64,000 bases of DNA, from NCBI GenBank assembly GCA_016748015.1, contig JAAOMT010000760.1:540039-604038 (forward strand), read 5' to 3'. The DNA comes from Geosiphon pyriformis. Lineage: Eukaryota; Glomeromycota; Glomeromycetes; Archaeosporales; Geosiphonaceae. The notes under the pieces are model-generated. The model saw only the letters and a list, made by a program, of their open reading frames with translations. It was not told the DNA's origin and made no database searches. Position numbers and translations under genes: made by a program. This document shows, one piece after another, positions 1 through 11,802 of this stretch. Every line of letters starts with the position of its first letter. The first letter of the stretch is position 1.

Positions 1-1092
1 CCCCCCCCCCCCGCTGACAAATATGCTTGATCATGCGAGATGTTGAATGATTGTACATTTACCAACAAGGGTGATGCATAGGAGTTTGATTGTATAACTC
101 TAACGAATTTTGTAAAAGGTAAATATTCGTTAACGTAGAAACTTTTGGAAATCATTTCCTCAATTTTAATTGTTTTTTGTTTTCTTAAATGAAAAAGCTA
201 AATTGTCTCGATAAAATTCACAGACTAAAAAAGCATCTATTTCAATTTGAATTATTTTTGGAATCTTAAATTACGATCGACAATTTATTGCTGCGTGATC
301 TTCATACTTTCTTTCATCGATTCCAGATATTTGTGTAAAAAAATGCTTTCCGAAATTTTGATTGGTCTATTAATAATAAAAAAATCCTTTCCATTTTTCA
401 TTTATCGATTATTTGATGTGAGAAACCCTATCACTTTTTGACTTTTAATAAACGCGTTACGCATTTTGACGCCATTTTTAGATCACCTTTATTGAATTAC
501 GAAAAATCAAAAAAAAAACCAGCGCACAATTATCGTAAAAATTGTATCATTTTAATCGGTAATTTCATATATTTCTTTCGACCGAACCCTATACTTTTGA
601 CTCATGTCATTTTTACCCTGAAAGTTCCCAGGGTCTCCATCTCTACATATGAATTAGCTAACGATTAGGTAAACAAAAATGAAAAAGATTTTTTTTTTTT
701 TTTTTTTTTTCAATAATCCCAAAGTTAAAATAATAAAGAAAATTATAAAAAAGAATTTCAAAGAATAAGCATATGTCTCCGAAGCACGTGGTTACTAATT
801 CTCATTCCTTTTCTCCCACAAGTAAACATGCAATGGAAAACTTAAAATACTAAATTTATAAATCCCTTGAAAGAAATGCTTGGCATTGAATTACAATACA
901 AATTTAGCCTGGCTTTAATTTCAGGGCATCGGGTGTATTGTTTGTTGGCTTCAAGCCACGAGATAATCTTTTTGGCTTCTTTTTTGGGAGTTTCACTTTC
1001 TACATAAATTTGACCCACCAACCTTTGATACTTTCTCTAATTCACATTTCATTTTTGTAAAAAAAAATTAAAAAAATTAAAAAATAATTCAA
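1..1092. other. 5' spacer, no gene seen
   Basis: The window opens with 12 consecutive C residues, which is odd in such AT-rich DNA and may be a sequence-end artefact. The rest is AT-rich spacer with a run of about 22 T near 690. The only open frames are short and read through low-complexity sequence. The last few hundred bases should hold the promoter of the bZIP gene, but I see no specific site. Confidence 0.6.
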
Positions 1093-2593
1093 ATGCAACC
1101 ACTCTATGAAAAAAATGATTTTACTTTTTCACAAGCTTTAACAGCTGCCTCATTCACAAATATGAAATCTTTATATCAAGGATCTAATACGGCTTCAAGT
1201 GGAAAAACAGTTTCTCGAAATAAGCTAAATTCATTGCCAGATAACTCACCTAATTCTCAAACTATTTATACCAATCATTCATTAAAGAGAAATTCTCAAG
1301 TATATGAGGAGGACTCTCCAATTAAAGGAGGTTTAACAAAAGCAAGTCGTTGTGAGTTTTCTTTTTTCATTTTCTAATAATTTTTAACAAAGATACCCCT
1401 CATAATTTCTAACTCTAAAAATCCATTTCTTTCAGATAGTCACCACGAAAGCTGTCCTTCATATCAAAGTAGCCCATCAATATCAGGTATGGAAAAATTC
1501 TAGCTATTTTTTTTACGAGCCTCAAACTTTTCATTTTTCTCACATTCTCACTAGATAATTTTGTTTCCATGAAAAAATCAGAGCCATGTATTTGGCATAC
1601 TGAACAATTTGAAATATCTCTCGATCAAGATGTGCCAAAAAGGAAACCAGGCAGAAAACTTTTAACCACCATCCCAAGCTCAGTAAGTGGCCATTTCAAA
1701 TACTCTTTTTGTCGTGCTCAAACTCTGCTACCTATTTATCCAATTTCGGCTCACGTTCTTTCTTACAGAAACGCCAAGCTCAAAATCGAGCAGCCCAGCG
1801 AGCATATCGTGAACGAAAAGAACAACGGGTGAAAGAATTGGAGAGTAAAATTCAAGAGCTTGAAACAAGTTTATCAAAAAGCGTCGAAGAAAATACGATA
1901 TTAAAAATGAAAATTGAAGAGCTACAAGCAGATCATTTTCTTGGGAAACAAACTTCAGAGTTCGATTCTAATACCCACACTAAAATTTCTTCAGCTCACA
2001 TGACACTCGACCCAACAAATATAATATCACATGGCACCAATTCACCACATCAAATTTTGAGTCCAACCGAAAATAGTTTTCAGCTTCAAAGTCAACCATC
2101 CTTTGATTTTGGCTCAACTGCTCCTACGACTCCACCATTTTCTGTGTCTTCAAACGAAAGTGACGAGGATGATAGTCTCACTTTTCAAGCGTTATCATAT
2201 TGCGTCTGTGGTCAGCTTCCAATTGCTACTTCTTTATCCACCAGTCCAAAATCGCCGACTATGAGCTTCCCAGATCCAGCCTCTTCACCCTTTCTGCTAA
2301 ATTTTCTTCCTACCCAATTTGACCCTTCATCTAAAACAAATGCACACGCTTCATGTGTATCTGGTTCCCTCAATAGGAATACTTGTCGCCAAGAACACTC
2401 ATCAATCGATTCAAGCCTTTCAACTGCACAAAAATTTCAAGATTTTATTACCCTTTCAGCTTTACAAATGCCAGTTCCTCAAGCTCAAAATCTACAGCAA
2501 CTTCCTACTGAAAACCAAAGTAATCGACTTGATACAAGAAAAGAGCTTGAATCAATGTTAGTGAAATTGGAAGAAGTTTTCTTTAGTCTTTAG
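1093..2593 (+). CDS. bZIP transcription factor, AP-1-like (Yap1/Pap1 family)
   Basis: I assemble four exons: 1093-1351, 1436-1486, 1555-1682 and 1769-2593. All introns are GT-AG (donors gtgagt, gtatgg, gtaagt) and all phases fit, giving about 420 aa. The fourth exon opens inside the basic region, which reads QNRAAQRAYRERKE. This is the NxxAQxx(F/Y)R signature of fungal Yap/Pap1 factors. A leucine-zipper coiled coil follows (KELESKIQELETSLSKSVEE), then a long Ser/Thr/Pro/Gln-rich tail. The tail has a few cysteines (CVCG, and SCVSG later), which might correspond to the redox-sensing Cys-rich domains of this family; that is inference. Such proteins act in the nucleus in oxidative and metal stress responses. 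The start ATG is the first in its frame after AT-rich leader DNA. Splice sites are inferred from reading-frame continuity only. Confidence 0.92.
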
Positions 2594-3504
2594 AAAATTC
2601 TATTAATTGTTATAATAACACTTTGCATTCAATACTGTACATAGAAAATTGGTTTTAGAGAATACATATTGTAATTGTAAATTCCAAGCTTTTACATAAT
2701 GACTGGTTTTTGTAATTTTTTATTAGGAATTTTGAATCCAGAATATGATAAAAGAAGTATTTCAATATATAAGGATAGGTTTAAGAGGAGTGTAACGCAG
2801 AAAGATTTTTCCGATAACCCGAATTCATTGAGATTTTAGTTGAGGAACCTGAATTGAGCTACACTAGCCACTAGTTTTGTGAAAAAAAATTTTGGCTTTA
2901 TAGGAAAATGTTCCTTTTGTATTATAAAAGTAATCCAAAATAAGATGGGTGTTTTTTGATACAATAAATTCCCATATAGCGTGATTTCAAAGTTTCCACC
3001 CACATAATGCATAGCGATTTTACTGAATAGTCATGATAAGGGAAAAATTGAGAAAGAAAATATCGTGATGAAAGATATACTCATTCCTAATTTTTTTGTC
3101 GTCTCCTATCGACACTTGACCTAAGCCAGAAAAATTGCCGTATAGTCAGCTAAACCTGAAACAAAGAGACAAATTGGCTTAAATGATCTCAAACTGATCT
3201 GCCTAACCTCGAACAAATTACCCCACATTTTTAAATCTTTGGATTTTTACTCTCTTTTCCTTTTTTTAATCCAAACAATATTAAGCAAAAATTCTCATTT
3301 TTATCATGAGCTTGATTAAACCTTCATCTTATCCGAGATTTTTCAGAGTGGGCACAAGTTATCTGGAATAAAAACATGAAAATTAAGATTTTTGGGCTTT
3401 GCTTGTTAGTTATATTACTCGAGGACATATTTATTGAATATTACCAGAGAATTTTATTGAGAGTAAACAGAAAAATTTTGATGTATCCAGGAGACATTGA
3501 ATTT
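2594..3504. other. Convergent intergenic spacer
   Basis: This lies between the 3' ends of the bZIP gene and the transporter. It is AT-rich, with no convincing open frame on either strand. Both 3' UTRs must fall here. Confidence 0.6.
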
Positions 3505-5406
3505 TTAACTGTCTGGTACAAAGCTTTCTATAAACCAATCGTTCGGAAAAAAAGTCCATATTGTTCCCGATATTGCCATAGCAGTACTCACACTTAAAAG
3601 AAATATGTTCCAAATTAATTCCATTTTGTTCAATTGGCAACCGAATAACTTTAAATGAGCTGCGATTGGGAAGATTCCAGAAATCAGGAAAGAGAATAGA
3701 GAGCCTAACAATGACTAATGGAAAAATTAGGTTAGTGGTTTAATATTAAAAAAAGAACCAACTACAGCATTGGGGCTATAAAAATTCCTACCAGTGCCCT
3801 ATCGAATTCAGGGAAAATTATGGAAGTTATCACCACTAAACCACTAAGACCTGTTCGTAAAATGAGTCGGCCCACAAATCTTCCCCATCGGTTGTTAAAC
3901 AAACCATGAAGAAATGATATCCGAAAAACAGTGACTTCAAGTGCCACATTGAGGGGTTGTAAGCAAAGAGGAAACTTTGATAATGGACTAACGACAATTA
4001 GCCATACAATGACAGAGTTAACCAGAATGTTGTATCCGGGAGTATTCATAATATTTTGCGTAACCTTGATTTTTGGCAAAAGATTAATTCAGTTTAGAGA
4101 ATTGGTTTGTGATTTCCTAGATATTCTGAACTCAAAGGGTATTCGTTACCTCTTGCAATGTATCCTTTCCAAACATTAAATAACCGGAAATCCCTAGCGA
4201 TAAATAGACAGCGCTAGTAATAATATAACTGATATTAATGGCTTTTTTAATTTGGCGTGGTTTTTCCATATCACGAAATAAAGAGGGCAGCACCGAATGT
4301 CCCGTAAGTCCGGCGTTGATTAAGCCAAAGGCGAGAGGAATTGTAATCCAAGTGGATGGCATAAAGGTTGTATGCATGGGTTCCCAAAGACTACCGGGCG
4401 CCTCTGCCTTGCTGAAACCATCATATATTACGACCAAAACAAGTGATGAAGCTGATATCATTCCAAGTAGAGAGGTGTAAGAGAGTAAATGTAACGGCAT
4501 CCAGGTAGTTGGAGTAATCACCAGAAAAGTCATGAATTTGAGTACATTGATATTGATTGCCGGATAAAGAGCTTTGAGAGAGTCACCAATCAGAATCATG
4601 AAAGTAACTCTGTATAAGAAGGGAATAAAAAATCAGAAGAGGATTATAGGCAACAGAGAAGATTATTCAATCATTTTTTTGCATTCCAATTACGTTTAAA
4701 AAACTTGTACTTACGATGCTGTATAAAGATCAAGTAAGAAAATAATACCAACAGCGATTCTGATATTTCTACCAAAGGCAAGATCAGCAATATCAGCATA
4801 AAATTTGCAAGCGGGATCAAGTTCCATACATTTGGTTAAGGTTTTTGCGGTGTAATTAGTTAAAACTAAACAAAAAATGAAAATTAAACTCCCGATAACC
4901 CATCCACAGTATTTAAAAGCAAGTGGAAATGATAATATAGCAATGCCAATTAGTAAATTCTAAATACATATAAAAAATTAATTCTCCAGACTCTTCAAAT
5001 CATATGTGAAAAATAAACATTCAAAAATCGTGTATGAAATTACCACTGCATTAAATACAGTTTGGGCAAGAGTGGACTTCCCTGGGTGAACATTGTGGCA
5101 GTTTTCAGCGGGATTTTCTCTTCTAGAATTGATCAAAGGGCTTGTTTCGTTCAAGCCTTGATATGGTTCCGGACCCTCAATGTCAGATAAATATCGCCGT
5201 GTTTCTGGTTCTTCTAATACTTCTTCATTGTTTAAAGGATGACTGAAACCCGACATATCATGAAATGGTTGTGAGCCATAGCTTGCGCTAATTTGCTGAT
5301 TTCGAGATATTGAATTCGCCCAAGAATTCATGGAATTTGCAAGTGATGCTCTTTCTTTAACTGGTATTGTTATGGGTATAGATGATGAATTTTTTACATG
5401 ATCCAT
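3505..5406 (-). CDS. AVT1: Vacuolar amino-acid transporter (Aa_trans/AVT1-like)
   Basis: Five exons on the minus strand: 5406-5044, 4959-4715, 4609-4150, 4064-3792 and 3714-3505. Phases are consistent and the introns GT-AG, giving 516 aa. A hydrophilic N-terminus of about 105 residues (Ser-rich, acidic) precedes the first membrane segment. That segment begins STLAQTVFNAV and continues into exon 2 as NLLIGIAILSFPLAFKYCGW, the hallmark first helix of the amino acid/auxin permease family. Later exons supply roughly ten more hydrophobic segments. The final exon carries SLLGSLFSFLISGIFP and a C-terminal membrane helix. Family members sit in the vacuolar membrane and exchange neutral amino acids for protons. 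Length and long cytosolic N-terminus fit fungal AVT1. Substrate direction cannot be read from sequence. Confidence 0.94.
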
Positions 5407-6780
5407 TATATTTAATTATTAAGAAGGGATAATCAAGAATTTATCGCAGATTTTTAAAGAAAAGGACTTATAAATTATTCGATCTATTTATATATCCACA
5501 TTTTTCTTTTACATTTATTTGACTGGAAGAAGCTACTCCTCAGATTTTTAATAGAAAACCCAATATTAAAGTTCAAGATCCCAAGATAACTAACGAAGAA
5601 CCGACTACATTGATCATTCTATTGATCAATGGCCAGCATCAACGCCTAAATCGGATTATAAAACATAATCAACATGTGACAATTAACCAACTGCAGATAT
5701 CTTTTTTCTGCTTCAAAAATGCTGATCTTTTAGTACAAAAAGAGGACAAAGACAACTTCTCGACATATGAACTCGTCTGCCTTTGATTTCCTCCAATACA
5801 TCTCCCTCCATTCTGCAAGATTCGTGGTTCTCTTCGACGATGCAACTTCTGACGGGCACAAACTCTTCCAGGATATTCTTGCTGTCAAAACAGTCTTCAT
5901 CTGCCGCATGCAGGAAAGGAGAGCTTCTCGCTACTGAAGAGAACGCAGAAACAAAAAATTGCAAGGGAAGACAACAGCTGCCTGTGGCAAACGCCAGAAG
6001 ATGGAAGGCATCATCAACCGCACGTCACTGGTCAAGATGCATCCCAACCACCCTCTGAAGCAGCTATTGAAGAGATGGATGGGCTCGGTGAGATTTGCCT
6101 TTAATATGTAGTGGGATCGAGCAAAAGGCGTAGCATCATTATGAAACAAGATGGTAGCACGGAAAAGGATGGTTAAAACTTATGGCGTTTTAACAAAAAC
6201 ATCTTCTTTTGGGCTATCTGGGGTGAAAAAAAGTTCGCAGGGCCATGGTCCGTTTTGGCATGCTCTTAAGAGGTTGCTTAGGGTCAGCTCTTCCACATCA
6301 CAGACGAAACGATTGATCAAGCATTGGTTGCGCAAAAGGAAGATATTAAATGTAATGCATAGCGACAACAAAGTGTATCAACAGATGATCTTTCTTTTCA
6401 ACCTCATACCATAAAAATTTGTACTCGAATTTATTATTTTTACCTTGGAGTGTAAGGTAAGATATATAGAAGCAATTCCGAGGTAATTCGGCAAAATTCT
6501 GCTACGTTTTTTTATTATTTAAGTCGTTTTTATGCCATTTTTTATTCTTCATTTTTAAACCTCATTGCCAGAAGTTTTCACATTCTCTTCTGTTTTCTTC
6601 AGCTTTTGTGTGAAACCTACTACCAATAGAGCCATAGGTGACCTCTTTTGCCGACTTTTTTTAGTCATACTACTAGTAGTTACCACCAACTCCTGAACAA
6701 ATAGGTTGGTATCTTGTAAAATATTGAAAAAAACTATTTCTGGGATCAAGAGTCGAGGAAAAAAACAAAAAAATTAATTA
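5407..6780. other. Spacer with a higher-GC patch of unexplained short frames
   Basis: The first 300 bases should include the transporter promoter. From about 5,710 to 6,400 the base composition is clearly richer in G+C than its surroundings, and overlapping short frames occur on both strands. One plus-strand frame near 6,180-6,270 contains FFWAIWG, vaguely like the W-G core of Tc1/mariner transposases. No catalytic residues follow and several stops intervene. I regard it as possible mobile-element debris and cannot name it. Confidence 0.35.
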
Positions 6781-9700
6781 TTTACTTATATATCTTTTAA
6801 AAAAATTAATAAAAATAAAAAGCTAATATATTTAACCAAATATAATTAAATTAATAAAACTAAAAATTTAAAAATTTAATTATAACAATATCTTATTTTT
6901 GTATTTAATTTAACAAATTCTACAATTTTTAGAATTATTATTTTATTATATTCAAAATTCTGTAAGCTTCTTAGTATTAACTTTTTAACACAAATTTTTT
7001 AATTAAAATTATATAAAACCAAGTCTTTAATATTAATAAATTGATTTTTTTAAATATAAATAAATTAATTAAATATTTCAAAATATTTAACTTATAAGTA
7101 CGCAAATATAAAACATTAGATTAAAAACTTTTGTATTTAATAACTATATTTATTTTGATTCTAATATTCAATAATAAATATAATTAATTATTAAATTTTA
7201 TAAAATTTATATAATAAAAAACATTAAATTGTAATAAGTTTAATTTGTATTGTTTTAATTAAAGTATAATTTAATTATTTAAATTATGTTAAATTATTTT
7301 AAGTTAAAAATTCTAAATAATTTATCTGCTTTTATTTTTTTAATATAATTATTTAATATTTTTTTATTTTAAACATAGTTTATTATTAAAATAATTAATT
7401 TTAAATTTATCTTTATAATTAAAAAAATATATTTTGTATTAAATTTATTAGCAAATACCAAATTAATTATGTTTTTTCAAGAAAATTTTTTTGGTTTTTT
7501 TTATTAAATGTAATTATAATAAAATAAAATACAATAAACAAAAAAATAATTTAAGCATAAAAAATAAGAATAGTAAAATAATTAATAAAACTAAATATTT
7601 TTAATAATATATAACAAAAACATTAAAATATATTATTATCATATTTGTAAACAAAACTATTTTATAATACTAATAACAAACAAATTAATTTAAATATTAT
7701 TTAACAAAAATATTAAGTTTAAATATTATAAACAAAACCAATTTAACAAAAAAAGTTTTATTTAAACCAAAAAAATTATACAAATTTAACACCAAATAGT
7801 TTAAACTTTAATATTTATATTAATTTTAACAATAATAGCATTAAAACTTTTTAAAACTTAAAAATAATAATAATATATTTGTTAATAAATAATTCAAATA
7901 AATTATAAGAAATTAAATTAGATAATATTTATTGATTTTTATTTATGGATTTAGTAAAATAATAATTATTTTTTAAAAATTAAAGCTTGATAAATAATTA
8001 ATTAATTAAAAAATAATAAAAAACTCTTTTTTTTTAAATTTTATAATTATATATTAAGAATAAATTTTTTTTTCTTTATTACTTTTTTACTGTTTAAATA
8101 GCCAAAAAAAATTAAAAAAACAAAAAACAATCCTTTTTTTTCTAAAATAACCAATTTTTTTATTATATTTTAAATTTTTTTTGGTATATCTTAAAATATT
8201 ACTAATTGTTTCTCTTTTTATAAAAAATCAAACATTGATTTTATTTAATTTTTTGGTATTTATAAATATAATTTGGTTTAAATATCTTATAAACATTAAA
8301 AAATTGTGTTATTAAACCAATAATTTTTAATTATACATAATAACAAAACTGGTTATATTGTTTATTAGTATTCTATTAAGTTAATTAATAAATAAAAACA
8401 ACTTTATTAAAAATAATAAAAAATTATATATTTGTATATTTTAACTTTTATTTTAAGCTTTTAAAATTTTATTAATAGATTAAATTAAAAATTTGTAAAC
8501 TTAAATCTTATTAAAATTCTTATTTATATATTTTATAAGTTTTATTATAATAGATTTTAAGTTTTTTAAGTATTTAGCTTTAGTTTTAATTTTAAAAAAA
8601 ATTCTTATTTTATATTTAATTTTGTTTTAAGTTTTGGTTATTCTGTTAAGCTTTAAATTTTTATATTAAGTCTTAATATTATTACAGTCAGATTAACAAG
8701 TTAATAAATAGAAAAAAAAGCAATATTGTATAATAATAAAATAATTAAAAGAGTAATTTAACTTTAATAAATAAATTGAATTAGTAAGAATTTAATATAT
8801 GAAATCAGTTTCATAAATATTTTTATTGTTATTTTTTTTACAAAATAACAAAAAAATTTAAAGATAGAAAGATAGTTTATACTGTCAACAAAAATAATAT
8901 ACTAGTATAATTTTATATCTTATATTAACACTTTTAAAATTTAATATCAAGTATTAATTATATTTTTTAATAAATATTTATTCAATATACTTTACAAAAA
9001 CTAATAATTATACAAATTAAAAAAAAAGGAAAAAAATAGCAAAAAAAAATAAAATAATAAAATAAAAAAGTTAATATTATTATATTGATTTAAGTATAAA
9101 TTAAATATAAATAATTTTCTATGACTTTAAAAAGTTTTACTTAAAAAAAAATTAATAATTAGATTGGTAATCATATCAATAATTCAGTCATTAATCAAAT
9201 CAATAATTAAATTAATAACTAAATTAATAATTATATTAATAATTATTTCTAAAAATAGAATAGTTAATTAATAATCTTAGTGATTAACACATATAACTAA
9301 TTATGGCTAAGTAAATAAAAGTTAAAAAGTAAAAAATTTAACTATAACAATATTATTATAAAAATATTAAACAAAAAACTTAAAAATTAATTAATAAAAA
9401 GTTTATATTATATTGTTATTTTTAGATTGTTTTGACTATAATTATATAATTAATAATTGATTAAAAAGTTTACACAATAATTTGATTAATATTTTTGAGA
9501 TAATAATAATATTATTAAAAAATTTGAGTTTTTAATTAACATAAAATTATTTTTATAATTCTTATAAATATTATTTTTTACATTTTCTTATTTATTTAAT
9601 CAAATTATTAATTAATATTATTTATTTAATAATTTTATTTATTTAATAGTTCTATTTAGTTTTTAAAAATTTATAAAATTATTAACTAATATTATAATTA

Positions 9701-11400
9701 AATATATAAAAACAGTTTTTTTTTAAAAAAATTATTAATCTTAATTTAAAATTAATTAATTCTTACAAATTAATAAAATAAATTTATATTTTGAAAACAT
9801 AATTAATTGTTTTAAAATTTACTACTTTTGACTAATATTCTAAAATTAATTAGTTATCAATTTAAATAAATTAATATATACTATTTTGATATTTAATTTG
9901 TTTAATTAATTACATATAGCTTAAGTATTTATATAAATCAATTTATAAGAAGATATAAATACAAAAAAAACAAATAAAAAATAGTTTTAAATATAAATTC
10001 AACAATCTTAAATTCTTAAAATATATTATTTATTTAAAAAGTAATTTTATAAATTAAAATAAAACTCAAACAATTCTAAAATAAACAATACTTTTTTGCA
10101 TAAAAATTATTAAAAAATTTTTAGATTTGCTAATTTTTATTGTTAATTTATTAAAAATTATTTAAAGTTACTATTTTATTAACAGTTTTATAATACAAAA
10201 AATAAAATATTTAAGTAAATTTAACAAGCAAGTATTGTATTTCAAGTTCTTTATTACAGTTTTTGTTTTAGTTTATGTTTGTTTTAAGAATAGTACTATT
10301 ATAGTTTGAATTTAATAAATATTTATATTTTGTTGTTTTTTATTTATATAAGTTTTCTGTTTAAAAAAGATGTATAATAAAAAATGTTAATAATTATTAC
10401 TACTTTTAAACAACAATAATAATATTTTATAAATATATAATACTAAATTACAATTTTATATAATTATAAATTTTAAATATTTTATAATAACCAGAATATT
10501 AAATTAATGTTAGACTTAATAGCTAATTTTTATAACCAATTTTAATTTTATAATCTCTTATTATCTTTGTTTATTATAAATGTTTTTTTATGTTATTTAG
10601 AATTTGAATTTAAAAAATAAAATAAAATTTATATATTAATAATAAAGCATATTATTAAAATTAAACAATTTAAATTTGTAATTACTTTGATTGTTTGTTT
10701 AAATTTAAAACTTTTTAAAATAATTAAAAAATTAACAATTACAAATATATATGTCCAAAATATAATAAATTTATTATTATTATTAGTTTTCTATTAAAAT
10801 TGAAATATAAGAATAAAATCTTATTTTCTAATAATTTGATTTATGTTTCAAAAATTTAAAATAGCATAAAATCTTAAAAAAAATCATAATAATTGACTTA
10901 CTAACTATTTTGAAATCAATAAAATAGTTAAATTAGTTGTAAAAAAATTAATTTGTTGCAAATTTAATAAGAATGCTTTATTTTAATTTTTGTATAAAAA
11001 CTATAACTTTCAAAATATTGTTAAACTTTGTTTTTTTTTTAAATAAAATAATTTTAGATTAAAGACCACAATTTATTTTTTGGTTATAAAAAAACTTTTT
11101 AAATTACCAAGTATTTAGATTTTTTTGTTTTTAATTTTTTATCTTTAAATTAATAATCAAACTAAATAGATTAATCAAATCTTAAAGCAATATTTGTAAT
11201 AATTTGTTAATTATTAACAAGATAATTGGTTTAAAATATTGTTATTAGCAAAGTTCGTATGCAATAATACCATTTAAGTTTTAATTAAAGCAACACTGTT
11301 TTTTGTTAATTACAAATAAAATTTACACTTCAGTTTTTTAGTAATTAGAAAATTGATATTTTTTTTTGCTAAGCAGCACATTATATAAATAAAAAAAATC
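6781..11400. other. AT island, no genes
   Basis: About 4.6 kb with no open frame of 60 codons. Sampled 60-base lines hold only four to six G+C. CpG is almost absent. Between about 9,190 and 9,245 there are imperfect 12-base tandem units of the form ATTAATAATTAA. No RNA gene, coding relic or terminal repeat could be recognised. It probably represents strongly decayed repeat DNA. Confidence 0.75.
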
Positions 11401-11802
11401 CAGAAAAATTAAAGCTTGCTTTTACTTTAAGAGAGCCACTATGGCAGATTATATTACAGATGGTAAATGTTTGATTATTGCGCTTTGCACCAATTTCATT
11501 CTCCCAGCTTGGGAACCAGAATGTTCAAAGCACATATGTGGCTGTACATGAATATAAATCACAATATTGTATATCTGGCTTGATAGAAAATAATACATGC
11601 AAGACTGAGTCACATTTCTTTCATTATTGCCATTAGACTTTAAAACTTTGCGCATTTATTTGAATAGCCTGAAAAGATTCGCTAGAACTGTCTGAATTCT
11701 TAAGAGTCGAATAGTGAATCTCAGTACAGAATATTTATAAATTTTTTAACTTTGGGCCAATTATCATTTAAATCATGTTCTGTCGTCCAAATAAACCCTC
11801 AA
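11401..11802. other. Spacer downstream of the S2P gene
   Basis: More complex sequence than the AT island to its left. A 68-codon minus-strand frame (11,449-11,655) resembles no family I know. Part of this interval is likely the 3' UTR of the neighbouring protease gene. Confidence 0.4.

Noticed and set aside
6151-6414. Possible Tc1/mariner transposase fragment
   Set aside because: Only a weak W-x-I-W-G resemblance in one frame; no DDE residues or terminal repeats. Kept only as a note in the spacer entry.
9190-9245. Possible CRISPR-like or centromeric array of ATTAATAATTAA units
   Set aside because: Too short and imperfect, with no spacers. It is a low-complexity tandem stretch within the AT island.
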